NCBI GenBank assembly: GCA_903878085.1
Contig: CAIRGJ010000054.1
Location: 24,146-88,145 of the forward strand
Direction: 5' to 3'
Length of the DNA: 64,000 nt
Source of the DNA: an uncultured Hyphomicrobiales bacterium
GTDB taxonomy: Bacteria; Pseudomonadota; Alphaproteobacteria; Rhizobiales; Xanthobacteraceae
Under the pieces are notes generated by a model. It did no database searches. It saw only the letters and a list, made by a program, of their open reading frames with translations, and had not been told where the DNA came from. The translations under genes and the position numbers were made by a program. Shown here piece after piece: positions 1 through 9,678 of the stretch (positions within the stretch are counted from its first letter, which is position 1; every line of letters starts with the position of its first letter).

Positions 1-554
1 TCAAAAGTGAACTTCTTCTTGACCGTCTTGACCGGCTTTTCCGCGACCAGCGGCACATGCACGAAGGCGGCCAACCGCGGTCCATTCCTGCTCGTGGTCG
101 CTTCCGTCGCGCGCCAGCACAGATAATTGCACAGATACTGCCCCGCATCGCGCGACAGCCGTGCCCGCAGGCCGGTTGTGCGGATGGCTTGCAATATCAG
201 ATGCGATGGCAGCGCCATCGGCTGCGCCTCGGCTTTGCCTTTGGCGATGGCGGCGCGCTTCGGCGTTCGGCCCGCTGCGTCAGGCAAGGCTGCCAGCGCA
301 TTCTGCGCGCGCGTCTCGATGCGGATGATACGGGCGCGCGTCGCCAGCCCGAACATCAGCAGCGCATCGGGTTTGTAGCGGGCCATGAGCTTCGGCAGAT
401 CGCGGTCAACGGCTTTGTAACTGGTCTCGAAAATATGCGTGACGATTTTGACGCCCGGGCGCTTCACGCGCGCCAGCCGCTCCACCAGCGGCCCGGTCGG
501 GTTGAACGGTGCGCCGGGAAACGGTCCAAAGCCTGTGATGAGGATGGTGGGCAT
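1..554 (-). CDS. pcp: Pyroglutamyl-peptidase I family protein, 3' end cut by the window
   Basis: Cysteine peptidase of family C15, which removes N-terminal pyroglutamate from peptides in the cytoplasm. The reading frame starts at the ATG at 554 (MPTILITGFGPF) and is still open at base 1, giving about 184 residues, so the last part lies outside the window. The N-terminal TGFGPFPG-NP motif, the GLATRARIIRIETRAQN segment that holds the family's catalytic Glu, and the DAGQYLCNYLCW segment around the nucleophilic Cys all match C15. The catalytic His region lies near or beyond the edge and was not confirmed. It follows meaB on the same strand but is separated from it by a palindromic repeat, so it is probably its own unit. 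Confidence 0.8.
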   Translation of the reverse strand, partial: MPTILITGFGPFPGAPFNPTGPLVERLARVKRPGVKIVTHIFETSYKAVDRDLPKLMARYKPDALLMFGLATRARIIRIETRAQNALAALPDAAGRTPKRAAIAKGKAEAQPMALPSHLILQAIRTTGLRARLSRDAGQYLCNYLCWRATEATTSRNGPRLAAFVHVPLVAEKPVKTVKKKFTF

Positions 555-570
555 CGTTTTGTCTCTACCT

Positions 571-666
571 GTCGTCCCCGCGAAAGCGGGGACCCGTACT
601 CCGTGCGCTCTCGATAGGCCGGCGGTTATGGGTCCCGGCTCGCGCTTCGCTTGGCCGGGACGACAG
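571..666. repeat. Palindromic intergenic repeat
   Basis: Imperfect inverted repeat filling most of the gap between pcp and meaB. The left part contains a hairpin (CCCCGC-gaaa-GCGGGG) and the right part a related GGTCCCGG...CCGGGACGAC arm, so the ends are complementary (GTCGTCCC with GGGACGAC). Elements of this shape are common between genes in Bradyrhizobium-like genomes. It may end transcription of meaB. No coding potential is apparent. Confidence 0.55.
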
Positions 667-667
667 C

Positions 668-1651
668 TTACACCCCCAGCAACTGCGCAATTTCTTCCAC
701 GGCAATCGTCGGCGCCAGTCTGCCGGCGGCGACCGCGGTCTCCGCCTGCCGCACCTTGGCACGGACCGTGGGATCGCTGCGCAGCCGCGCGGTGAGCCGC
801 TCCTCCAGCATGGTCCACATCCATTTGACCTGCTGTTCGCGCCGCCGCGCGGCCAATTCGCCCGACGCGGTCATCTTTTCCTTGTGGTCGAGCACCTGCG
901 CCCAAAGTTTGTCGATGCCGTTTCCAGTGAGCGCCGAATAGGTCAGCACCGGCGGCGACCAGGTCGGCGAGCGCGGCGCGAGGATATGCAGCGCGCCGCG
1001 ATAGTCCGCCGCCGCCATCGTGGCGCGCCCGATATTGTCGCCATCGGCCTTGTTGACCGCGATCATGTCGGCGAGTTCGACGATACCCTTTTTGATGCCC
1101 TGCAATTCGTCGCCGGCGCCGGCGACCATCAGCACCAGGAAGAAATCGGTCATGTCGGCGACGGTGGTTTCCGACTGGCCGACGCCGACGGTCTCGACGA
1201 TCAGCACGTCGTAGCCGGCGGCCTCGCACAGCAGCATCGTTTCACGCGTCTTGGCGGCGACGCCGCCGAGTGTGCCGGAGGAAGGCGAGGGCCGGATGAA
1301 GGCGTTGGGGTCGACGGCAAGCTGCGCCATCCGCGTCTTGTCGCCGAGGATCGAGCCGCCGGTGCGGCTCGACGACGGATCGACCGCCAGCACCGCGACC
1401 TTATGGCCTTGCGCGGTGAGATAAGTGCCGAGCGTATCGATGGTGGTCGATTTGCCGGCGCCGGGCGCGCCGGTGATGCCGAGCCGCACCGCCTTGCCGG
1501 TCGCCGGCAGCAATTCCTGCACCAGCAGGTGCGCGGTCTTGCGGTGGTCGGCGCGCTTGCTCTCGATCAGCGTGATGGCGCGCGCCAAGGTCGCGCGGTC
1601 GCCGCTGCGGATGGCGGCTGTGAGGGCTGAAACATTCGCGGGCGGTTTCAT
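668..1651 (-). CDS. meaB: Methylmalonyl-CoA mutase-associated GTPase MeaB
   Basis: G3E-family P-loop GTPase that loads and protects the adenosylcobalamin cofactor of methylmalonyl-CoA mutase. The 327-residue product has a P-loop GAPGAGKST at residues 61-69, the DPSSSRTGGSILGDKTRM segment near 91-108 that is diagnostic for MeaB/ArgK, ETVGVGQSE near 153-161, and NKAD near 200-203 for guanine binding. The ATG at 1651 was chosen because the frame upstream of it runs back into the preceding gene and looks non-coding. It lies 11 bp downstream of the DUF3298 gene in a run that begins with the two mutase subunits, so it is very probably co-transcribed with its client enzyme. Confidence 0.93.
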   Translation of the reverse strand: MKPPANVSALTAAIRSGDRATLARAITLIESKRADHRKTAHLLVQELLPATGKAVRLGITGAPGAGKSTTIDTLGTYLTAQGHKVAVLAVDPSSSRTGGSILGDKTRMAQLAVDPNAFIRPSPSSGTLGGVAAKTRETMLLCEAAGYDVLIVETVGVGQSETTVADMTDFFLVLMVAGAGDELQGIKKGIVELADMIAVNKADGDNIGRATMAAADYRGALHILAPRSPTWSPPVLTYSALTGNGIDKLWAQVLDHKEKMTASGELAARRREQQVKWMWTMLEERLTARLRSDPTVRAKVRQAETAVAAGRLAPTIAVEEIAQLLGV

Positions 1652-1662
1652 GACGCTGCCGC

Positions 1663-2466
1663 TCAATTGTTGTCCTTCTCGGCATCGGCGGTCGGCCGTT
1701 CGCCGCCGAACAACGCGGTACCTTCGCCCGACAAGTCGTCCTTGAACACAGTCCAAGGCACATAGGCGCTGTAGGGCCCTTCGGCATAGGAGCCGACGGC
1801 GTAGGCGGAATAATAAAAGATCAGGCCGGCGCTTTTGTCCTTCTCGGTCGACGGCACAAGGGCGACGGGGCCGATCTTGAGCAGGTCAGGCTCAACATGC
1901 CCCAATTCGAAGTCGGTCTCCGGATCGACCTCGTCCGCGCCGCGCGCCTTCTTCTCGACGGCAAGAGTGGCGCGGATCGCCTTGGCAATTTTCGTCAGCG
2001 CCCGTCCGCCCGGTGCGGTCTCCTTGAAGAATGGCCGGATGCTGATGCGTTTTTTCGCCTTCGCATCCCACAGGATGGTGTTGGTGATACTGTTAGGGTG
2101 CGCGCCAAGGCCATTGAAATAGTCGTCACGCTGGATGCTGACATACCGCCCGATCTCCGAACGCTGCGTATAACTGCGCTCGAAATCGTAGTGCCGGCCG
2201 TCCGCAAAGAGGTCAGGCGTGTCCTTGCGATCTTTGTCGGCCTGCACGCGTTGCTTCGCCACGTCGCGCCGGCCCTCGGCAAGCAGGTTTTCGAACAGGC
2301 CGGGAAAGGCTTTCAATTCATCGGCGATGGTGACGCTGGCCTCGATCGAGCGGATATTGATTGTGAAGGCGGGCTTCTCATCGGCCGCGTTCGCGCCGGA
2401 CACGCCCAATGGCACGCTTATGAGTGCGGCCAGGACAAGAGAGGTTATGAAAAGCGGCCGCATCAT
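1663..2466 (-). CDS. Secreted DUF3298-type protein
   Basis: A 267-residue exported protein of unknown function. It starts with a signal peptide (hydrophobic residues about 5-25, likely cleavage after GANA). The C-terminal half shows RsiV-like DUF3298 features: a YVSIQRDDYFNGLGAHPNS segment, a WDAKAKKRISIRPFF strand, and a late FYYSAYAVGSYAEGP...VPW segment. Proteins with this domain are periplasmic or membrane-anchored and sometimes bind lysozyme, but nothing here shows a ligand. It sits 6 bp after the lipoprotein gene and 11 bp before meaB, inside the mutase operon. That is an unexpected position for an envelope protein. Confidence 0.75.
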   Translation of the reverse strand: MMRPLFITSLVLAALISVPLGVSGANAADEKPAFTINIRSIEASVTIADELKAFPGLFENLLAEGRRDVAKQRVQADKDRKDTPDLFADGRHYDFERSYTQRSEIGRYVSIQRDDYFNGLGAHPNSITNTILWDAKAKKRISIRPFFKETAPGGRALTKIAKAIRATLAVEKKARGADEVDPETDFELGHVEPDLLKIGPVALVPSTEKDKSAGLIFYYSAYAVGSYAEGPYSAYVPWTVFKDDLSGEGTALFGGERPTADAEKDNN

Positions 2467-2472
2467 GTGAAG

Positions 2473-3012
2473 CTATTTGTCTTTCCTGTCGGCATCGTCG
2501 GGCAGGCGGATCACAAGCCCGCCTTTGTCCTTCGGGCGTGCCGCGGTCGCGCGCGCGAAGGCGAACAGTTGGCCGCGCGTCTCGACCCGGCAGGCTGCGC
2601 CATTCGCTTTGCCGCAATAGACCGCGCGGGTTTTCTTGCTGGCATCTGCTTCGTCGATCGGAATCACCTGGAAGACGCCGTCGGTAAGCTTGCGCAGAAC
2701 GGCGTATTCGGTCTTGCGAGGATTGCCCGCCGGCCGGCTCTGGATAATGAAGGTGCCGGCTTTGAACGGGTGCACCGAGAAGGCATCATAGCCCTTCGCA
2801 CCGCCGGGGACGGGTGCATACAGCGCGCCGTCCCAGGCGTAATCCACGCGCTCGGGGTCCGCCGCGAAGCCGTTGTGCAAGGTGTAGAGTTGCAGCTTTA
2901 ACGTCGGTCCAAACAGCGCCTTCGAATCCTTCAGGATCGGGGCGGCGGAGTCGATGCAGCCTGCCAACGAAAGGACGCAAAGCGCGGCCAGCGCAATACG
3001 GAACGTCTTCAC
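2473..3012 (-). CDS. Putative lipoprotein in the mutase operon
   Basis: A 179-residue protein with a clear lipoprotein signal: [19 protein letters not shown], with the lipobox cysteine at residue 19, so it is expected to be anchored in the cell envelope. The mature part has no motif I can assign to a family. It contains basic and aspartate-rich C-terminal residues. Its ATG overlaps the stop of mutB (ATGA, 4 bp), which implies translational coupling, and the DUF3298 gene follows after 6 bp. The two envelope proteins probably belong to one functional pair whose relation to propionyl-CoA metabolism is unclear. Confidence 0.7.
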   Translation of the reverse strand: MKTFRIALAALCVLSLAGCIDSAAPILKDSKALFGPTLKLQLYTLHNGFAADPERVDYAWDGALYAPVPGGAKGYDAFSVHPFKAGTFIIQSRPAGNPRKTEYAVLRKLTDGVFQVIPIDEADASKKTRAVYCGKANGAACRVETRGQLFAFARATAARPKDKGGLVIRLPDDADRKDK

Positions 3013-5165
3013 TCCGCCGCCTGCTGATCGTGGCCGAGGCGGTGGTGCAGCGTCTTGAGCAGCTTTTCGGCGGCTTCGGAAATCACCGTGCCGGGCGGAA
3101 AGATGGCCTCGCAGCCTCCCTTCATCAGCGCGTCGTAATCTTGCGGCGGCACCACGCCGCCGACCACGATCATGATGTCGTCGCGGCCCTGCGCGGCCAG
3201 TTCCTTCTTGAGCTCGGGCACCAGCGTCAGATGCGCGGCGGCGAGCGACGACACGCCGAGAATGTGAACGTCGTTCTCGACCGCCTGTCTGGCGGCCTCC
3301 TGTGGCGTCGCGAACAGCGGCCCGATATCGACGTCGAAGCCCAGATCAGCAAAGGCCGAGGCGATCACTTTCTGGCCACGGTCGTGGCCGTCCTGGCCGA
3401 TCTTGGCGACCAGGAGGCGCGGGCGGCGGCCCTCGGCGGCCTCGAAGGCTTCGACGGCCACGCGCACGCGTTCGACGGCGCCGGTCATGCCGACCTCCCG
3501 CTTGTAGACCCCGGTGATGGCTTTGATCTCGGCACGATGGCGGCCATAGACCTTCTCCAGCGCCATGGAAATCTCGCCGACCGTGGCCTTGGCGCGCGCG
3601 GCGTCGATGGCCAGCGCCAGCAGATTGCCGTTGCCGCCATCGGCGGCCCGTGTCAGCGCATCGAGCGCTTCCTGCAGCACGACCGGGTCGCGCTCCTCAC
3701 GCAGCCGCTTGAGCTTGTCGAGCTGCATGTTGCGCACGGCGGTGTTGTCGATCTTGAGCACGTCGATCGGCGCTTCTTCGGTCGGTTGATATTTGTTGAC
3801 GCCGATCACCGACTGCACGCCGGCGTCGATCCGCGCCTGGGTCTTGGCAGAGGCTTCCTCGATACGCAGCTTCGGAATGCCGGCCTCGATTGCCTTGGTC
3901 ATGCCGCCGAGCGCTTCGATTTCCTCGATGTGGCCCCAGGCCTTGCGCGCGAGATCGTAGGTGAGCTTCTCGACATAATAAGAACCGCCCCAGGGATCGA
4001 CGATGCGGGTGGCGCCGGCTTCCTGTTGCAAGACGATCTGGGTATTGCGGGCGATGCGGGCGGAGAAATCGGTCGGCAGGGCGAGCGCCTCGTCGAGCGC
4101 ATTGGTGTGCAGCGACTGGGTCTGGCCTTGGGTTGCCGCCATCGCCTCGATCATGGTGCGCGACACGTTGTTGAACACGTCCTGCGCCGCCAGCGACCAG
4201 CCCGAGGTCTGGCAATGCGTGCGCAGCGACAGCGAGCGCGCGTCCTGCGGGTTGAACGGCTTCATCAGTTTCGTCCAGATCATGCGCGCGGCGCGCATCT
4301 TGGCGATCTCCATGAAGTAGTTCATGCCGATCGCCCAGAAGAAGCTAACCCGTGGGGCAAACTGATCGATGGTGAGGCCGGCCTTCAACCCGGCGCGGAC
4401 ATATTCGACGCCGTCGGCCAGCGTGTAAGCCAGTTCGAGGTCCTGCGTCGCGCCGGCTTCCTGCATGTGATAGCCGGACACCGAAATCGAATTGAACTTC
4501 GGCATCTCGGCGGACGTATAGGCGAAGATGTCGGAGATGATGCGGATGCTCGGGCCGGGCGGATAGATATAGGTGTTGCGCACCATGAATTCTTTGAGGA
4601 TGTCGTTCTGGATCGTGCCCGACAGCTTGGCGTGCGGCACGCCTTGCTCTTCGGCGGCGACGACGTAGAGCGCCAGCACCGGCAGCACCGCGCCGTTCAT
4701 GGTCATCGACACGCTCATCTGGTCGAGCGGGATGCCGGAGAACAGCGTACGCATGTCGTAAATCGAGTCGATGGCGACGCCCGCCATGCCGACGTCGCCG
4801 GCGACGCGTGGATGATCCGAGTCATAGCCGCGATGCGTGGCGAGATCGAAGGCGATCGACAGGCCTTTCTGCCCGGCAGCGAGATTGCGCCGGTAAAAGG
4901 CGTTGGAATCTTCCGCGGTGGAGAAGCCGGCATATTGCCGGATGGTCCAGGGCTGCGCCGCGTACATCGCAGGATAAGGCCCGCGCAGGAACGGCGCCTT
5001 GCCGGGAAAAGTGTCGAGGAAATCGATGCCGGCGAGATCGGCCTCGCCGAATGAGGGCTTCACCGGGATGCCTTCGGGCGTCATCCAGGGTGCGCCGGCC
5101 GCCGCTGCCGGTGTGGGCGCGGCATCGGCGAAATTTACCGTGGCGAAGTTCGGGACCTTGCTCAT
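3009..5165 (-). CDS. mutB: Methylmalonyl-CoA mutase, large (catalytic) subunit
   Basis: Adenosylcobalamin-dependent enzyme that interconverts (R)-methylmalonyl-CoA and succinyl-CoA, the last step of propionyl-CoA and ethylmalonyl-CoA pathway carbon entry into the TCA cycle. The 718-residue length is typical. The N-terminal TIM barrel is recognisable from [25 protein letters not shown] and from [29 protein letters not shown]. The C-terminal cobalamin domain has the base-off motif DGHDRG at about residues 592-597, with His594 as the cobalt ligand, followed by the SSLAAAH and GGVVPPQD segments. It overlaps mutA by 4 bp. With MeaB downstream, the cofactor chaperone is encoded together with the enzyme. 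No epimerase gene is nearby. Confidence 0.96.
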   Translation of the reverse strand: MSKVPNFATVNFADAAPTPAAAAGAPWMTPEGIPVKPSFGEADLAGIDFLDTFPGKAPFLRGPYPAMYAAQPWTIRQYAGFSTAEDSNAFYRRNLAAGQKGLSIAFDLATHRGYDSDHPRVAGDVGMAGVAIDSIYDMRTLFSGIPLDQMSVSMTMNGAVLPVLALYVVAAEEQGVPHAKLSGTIQNDILKEFMVRNTYIYPPGPSIRIISDIFAYTSAEMPKFNSISVSGYHMQEAGATQDLELAYTLADGVEYVRAGLKAGLTIDQFAPRVSFFWAIGMNYFMEIAKMRAARMIWTKLMKPFNPQDARSLSLRTHCQTSGWSLAAQDVFNNVSRTMIEAMAATQGQTQSLHTNALDEALALPTDFSARIARNTQIVLQQEAGATRIVDPWGGSYYVEKLTYDLARKAWGHIEEIEALGGMTKAIEAGIPKLRIEEASAKTQARIDAGVQSVIGVNKYQPTEEAPIDVLKIDNTAVRNMQLDKLKRLREERDPVVLQEALDALTRAADGGNGNLLALAIDAARAKATVGEISMALEKVYGRHRAEIKAITGVYKREVGMTGAVERVRVAVEAFEAAEGRRPRLLVAKIGQDGHDRGQKVIASAFADLGFDVDIGPLFATPQEAARQAVENDVHILGVSSLAAAHLTLVPELKKELAAQGRDDIMIVVGGVVPPQDYDALMKGGCEAIFPPGTVISEAAEKLLKTLHHRLGHDQQAAE

Positions 5166-7024
5166 TTGGCCCCCAGAATATCATGGGCCGCCTGCAACGT
5201 CGCCACCACATCGCAGCCCATGAATACGAAGGTTTTTGCACCGGCCTCGGTCAGCGCAGCCTCCAGTTCGCCCGGCCTGCCGGCCAGATGCACGATGGCT
5301 CCCGCCGCAGTCAGGGCCTTGGCCGCCGCGACGGCCTCAACGGCATAAATCTTATCCGACGAGCACAGGCAGGCAATTTTGGCGCCCGACTTTTTGAACG
5401 CGGCCACCATCTCGGCCTGATCCTTGAAGCCGTCATGGCCCGGCGTCTCGATGCCACCGGCCTCGTAAAAATTCTTGGCGAACATCGCGCGCGCGGTGAA
5501 GTCGGGCAGGGTGCCGAGCGTCGCCAGAAACAGCTTCGGCCGCGCCCCGGTCTTCATCAACATGCGGTCGGATGCGTCGCGCAAGCGCTCGAACGGTTCG
5601 GCCAGGCGGATGCGCGGCAGCGCTTCGGTGGTGACGGCAACCGCGCTCTCTTTCGGCGGAGCGGCCGGTGCGACATCCAGCACCTTCGCCGTCTTCTCAC
5701 CGAGATTGGGGTAATCGCTGGTGCCGGTGATCGCGTCCTTGCGCCGTGCGACCGCCTTTTCGCGCTCGGCGCGCACGCCTGCGACGTTGCGCTGGATGAC
5801 CCGGCGCTCAAGCGCCGCCCAGCAGCCGCCGGCGGCCTCGATCTCCTGAAACTGCACCCAGGCGGCGGCGCAAAATTTGCTGGTCAGGCCCTCGATGGCG
5901 CCGGAGCCGGCGGCCGGATCGGCGACCTTCGCCAGATTGCTCTCCTCCAGCAGAATGAGCTGGGTGTTGCGCGCGACCCGTCGGGCAAAGGCATCGGGCA
6001 GGCCGAACGGTGCGGTATGTGGCAAGGCCACGATGCTGTCGGCGCCGCCGAGGCCGGCCGCTGCCACCGCCAGCGTCATGCGCAGCATGTTCACGTCGGC
6101 GTCGCGTTTGGTCATCATCCGCCACGCCGTCTCGGCGGCGACGTAAGTAGGCTTCGGCGTCAGACCGCAGGCCTCTTCGACCCGCGCCCACAGTTTCCGC
6201 AACGCACGAAACTTGGCGATGGTGATGAATTCGTCGGCGTCGGCGGCGAGCCGAAAATAGATCATGCCGCGCGCGGCCTCGAGCGGTAGGCCGCTTGCTT
6301 CAAGCGCGCGCAGATATTCGACGGCGCCGGCAATCGCAAAGCTGAGTTCCTGCGCTTCGGAGCCGCCGGCATTGTGAACGATGCGGCCATCGGCCACCGC
6401 AAAGGGCCCGGCAAATCCCTGATCGGCCAGTTCGCGCACCAGGCCGCTGAAATTGCGCGACACGTCGCTCCAGGGCCGCGGCGCGGTGCCGGTCGCGGCG
6501 AAGCCGCCGATCGGATTGAGGCTGGCGCGCAGGCCGACCGAGGCTGGCGCTATCTTGCGGCTTTTCACCAGCGCGGCGAAGTGCTGCGCCGCCAGCCGTG
6601 TCGGCGGGCTCAAGTTGAAATCGATGGTGATGCCGGCGTCGAGTTCGATGTCCTTGAACACGCGCTCGATCGTCGCCGCCGAGGCGTCGAGGCCGTAGCC
6701 ATTGGCGCTGACCGAGCCTGCCATGACGACCGTCAGCCCGGTCGCGCCGTTCATCAGATCGTCCAGCGCCTGCTTGTTGGCCGCCGCCGGATCGGGATGG
6801 TCGACCCGCTGCATCAGCGCCCAGGCGGTCCCCGGCACGCGCCCGGCGATAGGCGAGGCCCCGGCGGCGCGCGGGTACAGCGGCTCGACCCGCAGGCCGT
6901 CGTAGGTTTGGGTCACCAGCTTTTTGTCGAACGAGGCGCCTTTGAGCGCGGCATCGACAAGCTTGCGCCATTCCGCCTGGGTGGCGGGCGGAAACTCGGT
7001 CGCGAGGGGCAATTCGGTGGTCAT
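5162..7024 (-). CDS. mutA: Methylmalonyl-CoA mutase, small subunit
   Basis: Partner subunit of the heterodimeric mutase. The 620 residues follow the same barrel-plus-flavodoxin layout as MutB ([42 protein letters not shown] near the middle), but in the C-terminal domain the position equivalent to DxHxxG reads LGTLPDF. It therefore cannot bind cobalamin, which is the normal state for small subunits. It is the first gene of the minus-strand operon that runs to meaB. The ATG at 7024 has no strong ribosome-binding site; the sequence upstream, 7025-7086, is the likely promoter region. Confidence 0.94.
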   Translation of the reverse strand: MTTELPLATEFPPATQAEWRKLVDAALKGASFDKKLVTQTYDGLRVEPLYPRAAGASPIAGRVPGTAWALMQRVDHPDPAAANKQALDDLMNGATGLTVVMAGSVSANGYGLDASAATIERVFKDIELDAGITIDFNLSPPTRLAAQHFAALVKSRKIAPASVGLRASLNPIGGFAATGTAPRPWSDVSRNFSGLVRELADQGFAGPFAVADGRIVHNAGGSEAQELSFAIAGAVEYLRALEASGLPLEAARGMIYFRLAADADEFITIAKFRALRKLWARVEEACGLTPKPTYVAAETAWRMMTKRDADVNMLRMTLAVAAAGLGGADSIVALPHTAPFGLPDAFARRVARNTQLILLEESNLAKVADPAAGSGAIEGLTSKFCAAAWVQFQEIEAAGGCWAALERRVIQRNVAGVRAEREKAVARRKDAITGTSDYPNLGEKTAKVLDVAPAAPPKESAVAVTTEALPRIRLAEPFERLRDASDRMLMKTGARPKLFLATLGTLPDFTARAMFAKNFYEAGGIETPGHDGFKDQAEMVAAFKKSGAKIACLCSSDKIYAVEAVAAAKALTAAGAIVHLAGRPGELEAALTEAGAKTFVFMGCDVVATLQAAHDILGAK

Positions 7025-7086
7025 TGGCTTGAAAATGGCACAGACAGCGCGGCGGCGCTATTGAGGTAAAGCAAATTGCATGCCCC

Positions 7087-7578
7087 TCATGATTGCGGCG
7101 GCAGCCGCTTGATCCCGGCGGTATCGACCGCGGCGAGCGCCTCGCGCACCGTCTTGCCGGCGATGACGCGGTCCGGCGCGATTTCGGCGAGCGGGCGGAG
7201 CACGAAAGCCCGCTCGAACAGCCGGGGGTGCGGCAAAGTCAGGCCCAACTCGTCGATCTCCAGATCGCCGTAGGCGATGATGTCGACGTCGGCGGTGCGC
7301 GGGCCCCAGCGCTTCTCATGGGCGCGGTCGCGGCCGAGCTGCAGCTCGACTTCCTGGCCGCGCGCCAGCAGATCGCGCGGGGAGAGCGAAGTCTCGACCA
7401 AGAGGGCGAGATTGACGAAGGGCGGCTGGTATTTGAACCCCCAGGGCGGCGTCAGGTAGTCGGCCGAGCGCGCTTTCAGCACGATATCGCCGCGTTCGCA
7501 CAGCAGGGTCACGGCGCGGTCGAGGATGGCGCGGCTGTTCCCGACATTGCCGCCGAGCGCGAGAAGGGCCTCGGTCAT
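7087..7578 (-). CDS. folK: 6-hydroxymethyl-7,8-dihydropterin pyrophosphokinase
   Basis: HPPK transfers pyrophosphate from ATP to 6-hydroxymethyl-dihydropterin in folate synthesis. The 163-residue protein has the N-terminal LLALGGNVGNSRAILDRAV motif, PPFVNLALLVET in the centre, and the signature GPRTADVDIIAYG followed by LTLPHPRLFERAFVLRPLAEIAPD. The two Asp residues of TADVD are the expected magnesium ligands. Its start overlaps the folB stop by 4 bp, so it is the last gene of a folP-folB-folK operon. Its stop lies about 60 bp before the mutA start, so transcription could continue into the mutase operon. Confidence 0.95.
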   Translation of the reverse strand: MTEALLALGGNVGNSRAILDRAVTLLCERGDIVLKARSADYLTPPWGFKYQPPFVNLALLVETSLSPRDLLARGQEVELQLGRDRAHEKRWGPRTADVDIIAYGDLEIDELGLTLPHPRLFERAFVLRPLAEIAPDRVIAGKTVREALAAVDTAGIKRLPPQS

Positions 7579-7946
7579 GATTTGGCGCGTTTACGCGTCA
7601 GCGTCACGCCGACATCGCTGAAGATGGCGGCAATCGGCGCATGCGGCTTGTGAATCGTCACCTGGATCGATTGCACGCGCGGAAATGCCGTGAGCACGGC
7701 GTTAGCCACGTTGCCGGCGGCGGCTTCGATCAGCTTGTAAGGCTTGGCGCAAAACGCATTGCTGGCGCACTCGGCGACCTTGTCATAGGAAACCGTATCC
7801 ATGACCTTGTCCGAGCGTGCGGCATCGGACAGGTCTATTTCCAATTCGAGATCGATCGAAAAGCTTTGCCCAACCTTGCTTTCGTAGGCCAAGACGCCGT
7901 GATAGGCGTGCAACGACAGGGCCTTGATAAAAATGCGATCGCTCAT
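7575..7946 (-). CDS. folB: Dihydroneopterin aldolase
   Basis: Converts 7,8-dihydroneopterin to 6-hydroxymethyl-dihydropterin and glycolaldehyde, the step before FolK. At 123 residues it has the usual family length. Landmarks are LHAYHGVLAYESKVGQSFSIDLELEIDL with the conserved Glu, the TVSYDKVAE helix, YKLIEAAAGNVANAVL, and the IHKPHAPI segment holding the catalytic Lys. Start and stop each overlap the neighbouring gene by 4 bp (folP upstream, folK downstream), implying translational coupling and balanced production of three consecutive folate enzymes. Confidence 0.95.
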   Translation of the reverse strand: MSDRIFIKALSLHAYHGVLAYESKVGQSFSIDLELEIDLSDAARSDKVMDTVSYDKVAECASNAFCAKPYKLIEAAAGNVANAVLTAFPRVQSIQVTIHKPHAPIAAIFSDVGVTLTRKRAKS

Positions 7947-8806
7947 CGTGCCGCCTCGATAGCCGCGGCAACCCGCAGCGCCTGTACTGTCTCTTTGACG
8001 TCGTGCGCGCGGATGATGACAGCGCCGCTCGAAGCCGCCAAGAGGTGACTGGCGATCGAGCCGCCGATACGGTCGTCCGTCGCCGACGGCGTCACGGTAT
8101 TGATGAAGCGCTTGCGCGAGGCGCCGACTAGCAGCGGCAAGCCGAAACGCTTAAAGTCGGCAAGCCGGGCGAGGCAGCGGATGCTTTGCTCGGGCGTCTT
8201 GCCGAAACCGATGCCCGGATCGAGCACGATTTTCTCGCGCGCGATGCCGGCGCGCTCGGCGATCTCCAGCGAGCGCGCGAAAAACGCCACGACGTCAGCG
8301 ATGATGTCGAGGCTTGCGTCGGCGCTGTCGCGATTGTGCATCACGATCACCGGCACGCCGCGCTCGGCGATGAGCGCCGCCATGTCCGGGTCGCGCTGCA
8401 GGCCCCAGACGTCGTTGACGATGGTAGCGCCGTGGTCGAGCGCCCAGCGGGCGACGGGCGCTTTGACGGTATCGATCGAGATCGGCAGGCCGAGCTTGGC
8501 CACCGCGGGCAGAACCGGCGCCAGCCGCGCCACCTCGTCGTCTTGCGATACCGGCTTGGCGCCACCATAGGGTCGCGTCGATTCCGCCCCGATATCAAGG
8601 ATATCGGCGCCCTGTTGCGCCATTTTGGCGCCATGCGCGATCGCCGTCGCCGGATCGATGAAACGGCCGCCGTCCGAGAAAGAATCCGGGGTGACGTTGA
8701 GAATGCCCATGACCAGCGGCCGGCCGAGTTTGAGCAGCGCGGCAAGCGCATCAGACGCTGTTGCGGCGGCTTCGGCAGGTGTTGCGATGGTGCGGGCAAG
8801 CGCCAT
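7943..8806 (-). CDS. folP: Dihydropteroate synthase
   Basis: Condenses dihydropterin pyrophosphate with p-aminobenzoate, the target step of sulfonamides. The 287-residue protein shows the family motifs in order: GRPLVMGILNVTPDSFSDGGRF, DIGAESTRPYG, GATIVNDVWGLQRD, DPGIGFGKTPEQS and LLVGASRKRFI. The ATG at 8806 (MALARTIATPAEA) was preferred because a longer reading frame upstream runs antisense into the next gene and has non-coding composition. The extended alanine-rich N-terminus of about 30 residues is common in alphaproteobacterial FolP. It heads the folP-folB-folK unit. Confidence 0.95.
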   Translation of the reverse strand: MALARTIATPAEAAATASDALAALLKLGRPLVMGILNVTPDSFSDGGRFIDPATAIAHGAKMAQQGADILDIGAESTRPYGGAKPVSQDDEVARLAPVLPAVAKLGLPISIDTVKAPVARWALDHGATIVNDVWGLQRDPDMAALIAERGVPVIVMHNRDSADASLDIIADVVAFFARSLEIAERAGIAREKIVLDPGIGFGKTPEQSIRCLARLADFKRFGLPLLVGASRKRFINTVTPSATDDRIGGSIASHLLAASSGAVIIRAHDVKETVQALRVAAAIEAAR

Positions 8807-8856
8807 AACGCTGGCTTTGCGCGGTCCCGGAAACGCTGTCAAGCAGGCCGGGACAG

Positions 8857-9264
8857 TCAGTACTTGATCTTCAAATCCAGCTTCTGGGCATTCTCGATCC
8901 AGCGGATCACGACTTTCTCGGACGGCAGCAGGCGGACCATTTTGCGCTTCTTGTTGGCCTCGGCCATCGCCTTGGCGAGGTTGGCCGGACTGCGATACCG
9001 AAGTTCCTTCACGGTATCGACGCCGGCGGCCTGCAACAGTTCGGCATATTCCCGGCTGATGCCCTTGATGCGCATGCGGTCGGCGACATTGGCCCAGCAC
9101 AGCAATTGCTTTTCGGCAAAGCCGGTCTTTTCGGCCAGAATCTTGCGGCCCTTCACCGTGCGCGCGATCTCAAGCAGTTTTGCGGTCGACCGGATGCCCG
9201 CCGACTTCAGGGTCTTGGCGACATCGTCGTCGATTCCCCCAATATCGGTGATGGGATAGGACAT
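8857..9264 (-). CDS. DUF4332 protein
   Basis: A 135-residue soluble protein built of short helix-hairpin-helix-like repeats: ITDIGGIDDDVAKTLKSAGIRSTAKLLE and later IKGISREYAELLQAAGVDTVKELRYRSPANLAKAM. This is the DUF4332 pattern, a family related to helix-hairpin-helix domains that often touch nucleic acid. Its function is unknown. It lies 50 bp upstream of folP on the same strand and may be co-transcribed with the folate genes, though a separate promoter cannot be excluded. The start at 9264 (MSYPITDIGG) follows a plausible GGAG-type site. Confidence 0.8.
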   Translation of the reverse strand: MSYPITDIGGIDDDVAKTLKSAGIRSTAKLLEIARTVKGRKILAEKTGFAEKQLLCWANVADRMRIKGISREYAELLQAAGVDTVKELRYRSPANLAKAMAEANKKRKMVRLLPSEKVVIRWIENAQKLDLKIKY

Positions 9265-9315
9265 CCAGGGTCTCCTAATGTGCTGCTAAATTTAGAGTGC
9301 GAACCGGACCGTGGT

Positions 9316-9678
9316 TCAAACGAACTGGCTTAAACCCGGAATGGCGCCGACAATCTCGCCGACCGTATCTTCGCCGGCCTTTTCGCGGGCAAAGGCAATA
9401 ACTTCCTTAGTGACGCCCTGCACCTGACCCATGCTGAGGCCGGCCGCCATCATTTTGCTGCCGGCGCCCATGAGCCCGCCCATGCTGAACATGCCGCCGC
9501 CGGCGTCCGCCTGCTGCGCGATCAAGGCTTCCGCGCCGGGAAGCTTGTCGACGAGGGCTTGCACCTTATCGGGGGGGCCTTCCTTGCGCAGGAAGTCCAG
9601 GATGATGCCGACGGACTTTTCCGCGACAGCTCTGTCGACGCCGACATTGGCAACGAGACGTCCGATCAGTTCTTCCAT
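9316..9678 (-). CDS. DUF2267-like small protein
   Basis: A 120-residue protein beginning MEELIGRLVANVGVDRAVAEKSVGIILDFLRKEGP, which matches the helical DUF2267-type domain, followed by a glycine/methionine-rich linker (GGGMFSMGGLMGAGSKMM) and a short C-terminal helical segment ending IPGLSQFV. The flexible middle and the lack of catalytic residues suggest a structural or binding role. The ATG at 9678 is preceded by GGGG and was chosen over a longer open frame whose extra N-terminus looks like non-coding sequence. Confidence 0.7.
   Translation of the reverse strand: MEELIGRLVANVGVDRAVAEKSVGIILDFLRKEGPPDKVQALVDKLPGAEALIAQQADAGGGMFSMGGLMGAGSKMMAAGLSMGQVQGVTKEVIAFAREKAGEDTVGEIVGAIPGLSQFV

Noticed and set aside
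2814..5054. 746-codon open frame on the plus strand
   Set aside because: Antisense to mutB, whose motifs are unmistakable; the plus-strand product is His/Arg/Asp-rich low-complexity sequence typical of GC-rich shadow frames.
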